Positions 14,391 through 16,974 of a stretch of DNA of 16,974 bases are shown in pieces (the first letter of the stretch is position 1; each line of letters opens with the position of its first letter). The DNA lies in assembly GCA_030037185.1 (NCBI GenBank), contig JASHRR010000565.1, forward strand, positions 1 through 16,974. Direction: 5' to 3'. Source of the DNA: Xanthobacteraceae bacterium. GTDB taxonomy: Bacteria > Pseudomonadota > Alphaproteobacteria > Rhizobiales > Xanthobacteraceae. The notes beneath the pieces were generated by a model. That model was not told the origin of the DNA. It saw only the letters and a program-made list of their open reading frames with translations, and did no database searches. The position numbers and the translations under genes were made by a program.

Positions 14391-15045
14391 TGCCGGCGAC
14401 GAGCCAGCTCCTGAGAGCCATTTCTATGACGACTACGAGAGTGCTATCCTGCACAAAGGAGGCGCGGCAGACCTTGCTGTTGTCGTGGGGTTTCTGCAAA
14501 CGACGGCAGCTAGCAGTGGCTTGGGATCAGCGACCTGATCGCCAAACCCGAAGGGCTTTCCTTCATCTCTCGCAGAGTTACGCAACCGCCGTGTGGACCG
14601 GCGTTAATCGTGACACAAGACCCGAAGCCGACATCGCCGACCGACCCGGCAACTGCGGACGAACGTATTGTTAGATCGAGGGGACATTGTTGCATCCCCA
14701 CATCAGGCAGAGCTTTATGACCCGATCGGATCTTCGTAAGGCAAGCCTGCAAGAGCAGGCGGGTTCAAATGAAAGGCGTACAAAACCGTGATAACTCTCT
14801 CTCTTTCCGGGGGACATCACCGCGGGACCTGGGCTCCTAACTGCGCCTGTTCTCTGGGTTTTTGTTGGGCAGTATCCACCGGCTACAAGCTTGATGAAAG
14901 AACGCGCTCCCCCGAGCGTGACAGGCCCATGGAACAAATGACAAACATTTCGCATTGGCTAAGAGAGTTCAGCCAAGTCAACGGGCAAATAAACGATCAC
15001 GATATAGCTCGCCTTTGCCGAACAACTCGTTAGGGAATACTGAGC
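14391..15045. other. Gene-poor region before the reductase
   Basis: No intact gene is recognised in about 650 bases. Open frames on both strands lack ribosome sites and motifs. A 6-bp hairpin GCCTGC/GCAGGC lies at 14745-14760 without a T-run. A short frame at 14929-15033 (MEQMTNISHWLREFSQ...) ends just before the reductase gene; it could be an upstream ORF or the stub of a longer protein, but I cannot assign it. Confidence 0.35.
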
Positions 15046-16014
15046 ATGGCGACAACCGATCCCCTTCGCTTCACGAAGATCCCCCTTACCAATGGTTCTG
15101 GCGTAATGCCTGCCCTTGGGTTTGGTTCACTGATCCCCGATCCCGTCGCAACCAAGCAGGCAATCAAGACCGCATTGGAAGTGGGATTTCGTCACCTCGA
15201 TTGCGCGGAACGCTACCGCAATGAAGATGCGGTCGGTGATGCGATGCAGGAAGCGTTCGAGGCGGGGACGGTTCAGCGGAAGGACATCTTCGTTACCACG
15301 AAGCTATGGAACAACAATCATCGTCCTGAGCGGGTCAAGCCTGCCTTCGAGGCAAGTCGCCGGCGACTGCAGCTCGACTACGTCGATAGCTATCTCATCC
15401 ATACCCCCTTCGCCTTTCAACCTGGCGACGAGCAGGATCCGAAGGACGAGCGCGGTCGGGCGATCTACGATTCCGGGGTCACCTTAGTGGAGACATGGCG
15501 GGCGCTGGAGCGCCTCGTGGATGACGGCCAGTGCAAGTCAATCGGCTTATCAGACATTACTTTGGAGAAGCTACGGGAGATCGTTGCGGCTGCGCGGATC
15601 AAGCCTGCCGTGGTGGAGGTCGAATCCCATCCGTATCATCCCCAATGGGAGCTCCTCGATTTTTGTCGGCAGCACGGCATCGTGTTGCTCGCATTTGCCG
15701 CGTTGGGGCATGGATTGGAGCCGAACTTGCTGGAAAACCCCGTGATCACCGCAATCGCGCAGCACGTTCACAAAACGCCTGCACAAGTTGTGCTTGCCTG
15801 GGCCATACAGCGCGGCACAGCCCTCCTGACCACATCGACCAAACCCAGCCAAATCCAGGAAAACTTTGAGATCTCGACCCTTCCCGAGGACGCTATTCAG
15901 GAGATTCGAGATGAAATCACGGCGCGGGTCCGCTTCAATCCCGTGACCGACACCGGCATGCCAGGGTTTCCCGAATTTTCCCGTATGGCCCCGAGGGAAG
16001 CGGACAAGAGATAA
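15046..16014 (+). CDS. Aldo/keto reductase
   Basis: 322 residues, the usual size for an AKR TIM barrel, cytoplasmic, NAD(P)H-dependent reduction of aldehydes or ketones. The complete tetrad is visible: Asp52 and Tyr57 in HLDCAERYRNE, Lys86 in TTKLWNNNH and His119 in LIHTP. The signature GFRHLDCAERYRNEDAVG opens the barrel region and LQLDYVDSYLIHTP follows. Near the C-terminus, the cofactor-phosphate loop that normally reads PKS...R reads TTSTKPSQIQENF, so cofactor preference may differ from the classic NADPH enzymes. The ATG has AGGGA nine bases upstream. It stands alone on the plus strand, convergent with the nitroreductase gene. The substrate cannot be told. Confidence 0.92.
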   Translation: MATTDPLRFTKIPLTNGSGVMPALGFGSLIPDPVATKQAIKTALEVGFRHLDCAERYRNEDAVGDAMQEAFEAGTVQRKDIFVTTKLWNNNHRPERVKPAFEASRRRLQLDYVDSYLIHTPFAFQPGDEQDPKDERGRAIYDSGVTLVETWRALERLVDDGQCKSIGLSDITLEKLREIVAAARIKPAVVEVESHPYHPQWELLDFCRQHGIVLLAFAALGHGLEPNLLENPVITAIAQHVHKTPAQVVLAWAIQRGTALLTTSTKPSQIQENFEISTLPEDAIQEIRDEITARVRFNPVTDTGMPGFPEFSRMAPREADKR

Positions 16015-16195
16015 CTCGTCTCGCCCATTCTGGAGAGCGGCACTCGCACGGGAGATCGGCCGGCTTGTTGTGTTAGCGTGCCAAGATCTATTGTAATGGG
16101 ATTGCTTGTCCCTCTCCGCAGTTTGGCCGATCTGCAGTACGTTTGTGCGGGCACAGTGCGAGTTCATTCCTCGCCGATGCCACGGCTGAGATGAG

Positions 16196-16864
16196 TTAGC
16201 GCTCAAGGAACACCACATTCTTCTCGATGGACTGACGGCTGATGTGCAGGCGATTTGCGGGGAAGTCAGGGTCGGGGTAGCCAACTGCCAGACCGCACAG
16301 AATCGACAGTTCCGCCGGGATAGCCAGTTCCGCCCGGACGGTTTGAGGATACCCCGCAACCGAGACTTCGACGCACGTCCCCAGGCCTCGTTCGGTCAAG
16401 GCCAGCAGCAACGTTTGCAAATACATCCCCACGCCCAAGGCGTCCGCTGGGCCGAGGTCCCTGTGCATGCAGACGATGCCGACAAGCGGCGCGCCAAAGA
16501 ACTTCCAGTTGCGCAACACAGCGGCTGCATGCTTAGCCGTGTCCTCAAGGGCGATTCCCATTGACCCATAGACCTGAGCGCCCAGCTCGCGGCGATAGTG
16601 CTGGAACGACTGAGGCAGCGGTGGAATTTTGGGTGGCCCGCGGCGGACCTCGCTGAGCAGGGCGGCGACGAGACGGTTGCGAGGCGGCCCGGACGCGAAC
16701 ACCATATGCCACGGCTGGATGTCGGAATTCGACGGTGCACGCTGGGCCAGGGCGAGGGACTCATCCACCAACGCTCGCGGCACCGATTGAGGCAAGAACA
16801 TCCGCGTCGAATGACGCTCTCTGATCACTTCATCAAGGACTAACGAGTGCCAAGAAACTATCAC
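16196..16864 (-). CDS. Nitroreductase-family FMN protein
   Basis: 222 residues, a typical length. The FMN-phosphate motif RHSTR (17-21) near the N-terminus, APSNSDIQPWHMVFASG (43-59), a Gly-rich GTCVEVSVAGYP (162-173) and the closing LCGLAVGYPDPDFPANRLH then R-x-S-I-E-KNVVFL are all as expected for oxygen-insensitive nitroreductases that form homodimers and use NAD(P)H to reduce nitro compounds or quinones. Start: GTG at 16864 with AGGA about nine bases upstream; a GTG 33 bases further in (residue 13) is possible. Downstream is the convergent aldo/keto reductase, so the two redox enzymes share a terminator region but not a promoter. The physiological substrate is unknown. Confidence 0.9.
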   Translation of the reverse strand: MIVSWHSLVLDEVIRERHSTRMFLPQSVPRALVDESLALAQRAPSNSDIQPWHMVFASGPPRNRLVAALLSEVRRGPPKIPPLPQSFQHYRRELGAQVYGSMGIALEDTAKHAAAVLRNWKFFGAPLVGIVCMHRDLGPADALGVGMYLQTLLLALTERGLGTCVEVSVAGYPQTVRAELAIPAELSILCGLAVGYPDPDFPANRLHISRQSIEKNVVFLER

Positions 16865-16974
16865 GGCAGCACGTCCTAATCGACATGTTGCTTTCCTCGT
16901 TGAAGCGGGACCTGATCAATACGGGGCGAGCCGATCGACGGCCAACACCGACCTAAGGATCAGATTTCCAAGCG

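Noticed and set aside
14745..14790. tRNA-like GGGTTCAAAT near a short hairpin
   Set aside because: The flanks of the T-loop-like string do not pair and no acceptor or anticodon stems can be drawn.

Overview
The window looks like an accessory, partly decayed chromosomal stretch of a Bradyrhizobium-like alphaproteobacterium (Hyphomicrobiales). The evidence is high GC, small conserved proteins of a type I recall from bradyrhizobia, HWE-type histidine kinases, and degenerate fragments of the dispersed intergenic repeats common in that genus. No rRNA, tRNA, CRISPR array or complete insertion sequence is visible.

Left part (1-4373): mostly minus strand. It holds a small secreted-protein gene broken by frameshifts (283-631), a MASE4-like/PAS/HWE sensor kinase whose last part lies in another frame (909-2863), the frameshifted C-terminal remnant of a second HWE kinase just upstream (2972-3275), and an intact gene fusing a small Glyoxalase_8-like domain to a LON substrate-binding domain (3534-4373).

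Middle (4374-8805): an intact exported M20 metallopeptidase (4820-6238) bracketed by a 15-bp direct repeat, an intact SHOCT-domain protein with a TTG start (6595-7434), and a minus-strand group of a zinc-ribbon protein (8575-8805), a possible 44-aa ORF (8410-8544) and a transglutaminase-like protein whose usual catalytic His is Ser (7523-8350). The group has a good -35/-10 candidate and an operator-like inverted repeat upstream.

Remnant zone (8806-10216): non-coding sequence, a palindrome beside a terminator-like hairpin, an internally deleted IS630 transposase remnant, and the 5' stub of a small conserved gene.

Right part (10217-13759): a minus-strand gene train consisting of a possible 40-aa secreted ORF, a frameshifted DUF6789-like membrane protein gene, an exported two-domain VOC protein (coupled by an ATGA overlap), a broken exported cupin gene and an MFS transporter. 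It reads like a once-coherent envelope and small-molecule operon in which only VOC and MFS remain intact. Then come IS1380 and IS110 transposase remnants (13882-14285), a gene-poor stretch, an intact aldo/keto reductase (15046-16014), and a convergent nitroreductase (16196-16864).

I see no clear-cut new defence or biosynthetic system. The most interesting items are the Glyoxalase_8-LON fusion, the Ser-for-His transglutaminase-like protein with its regulated-looking upstream region, and the decayed VOC/cupin/DUF6789/MFS operon. Family names come from reading motifs, not from database searches.
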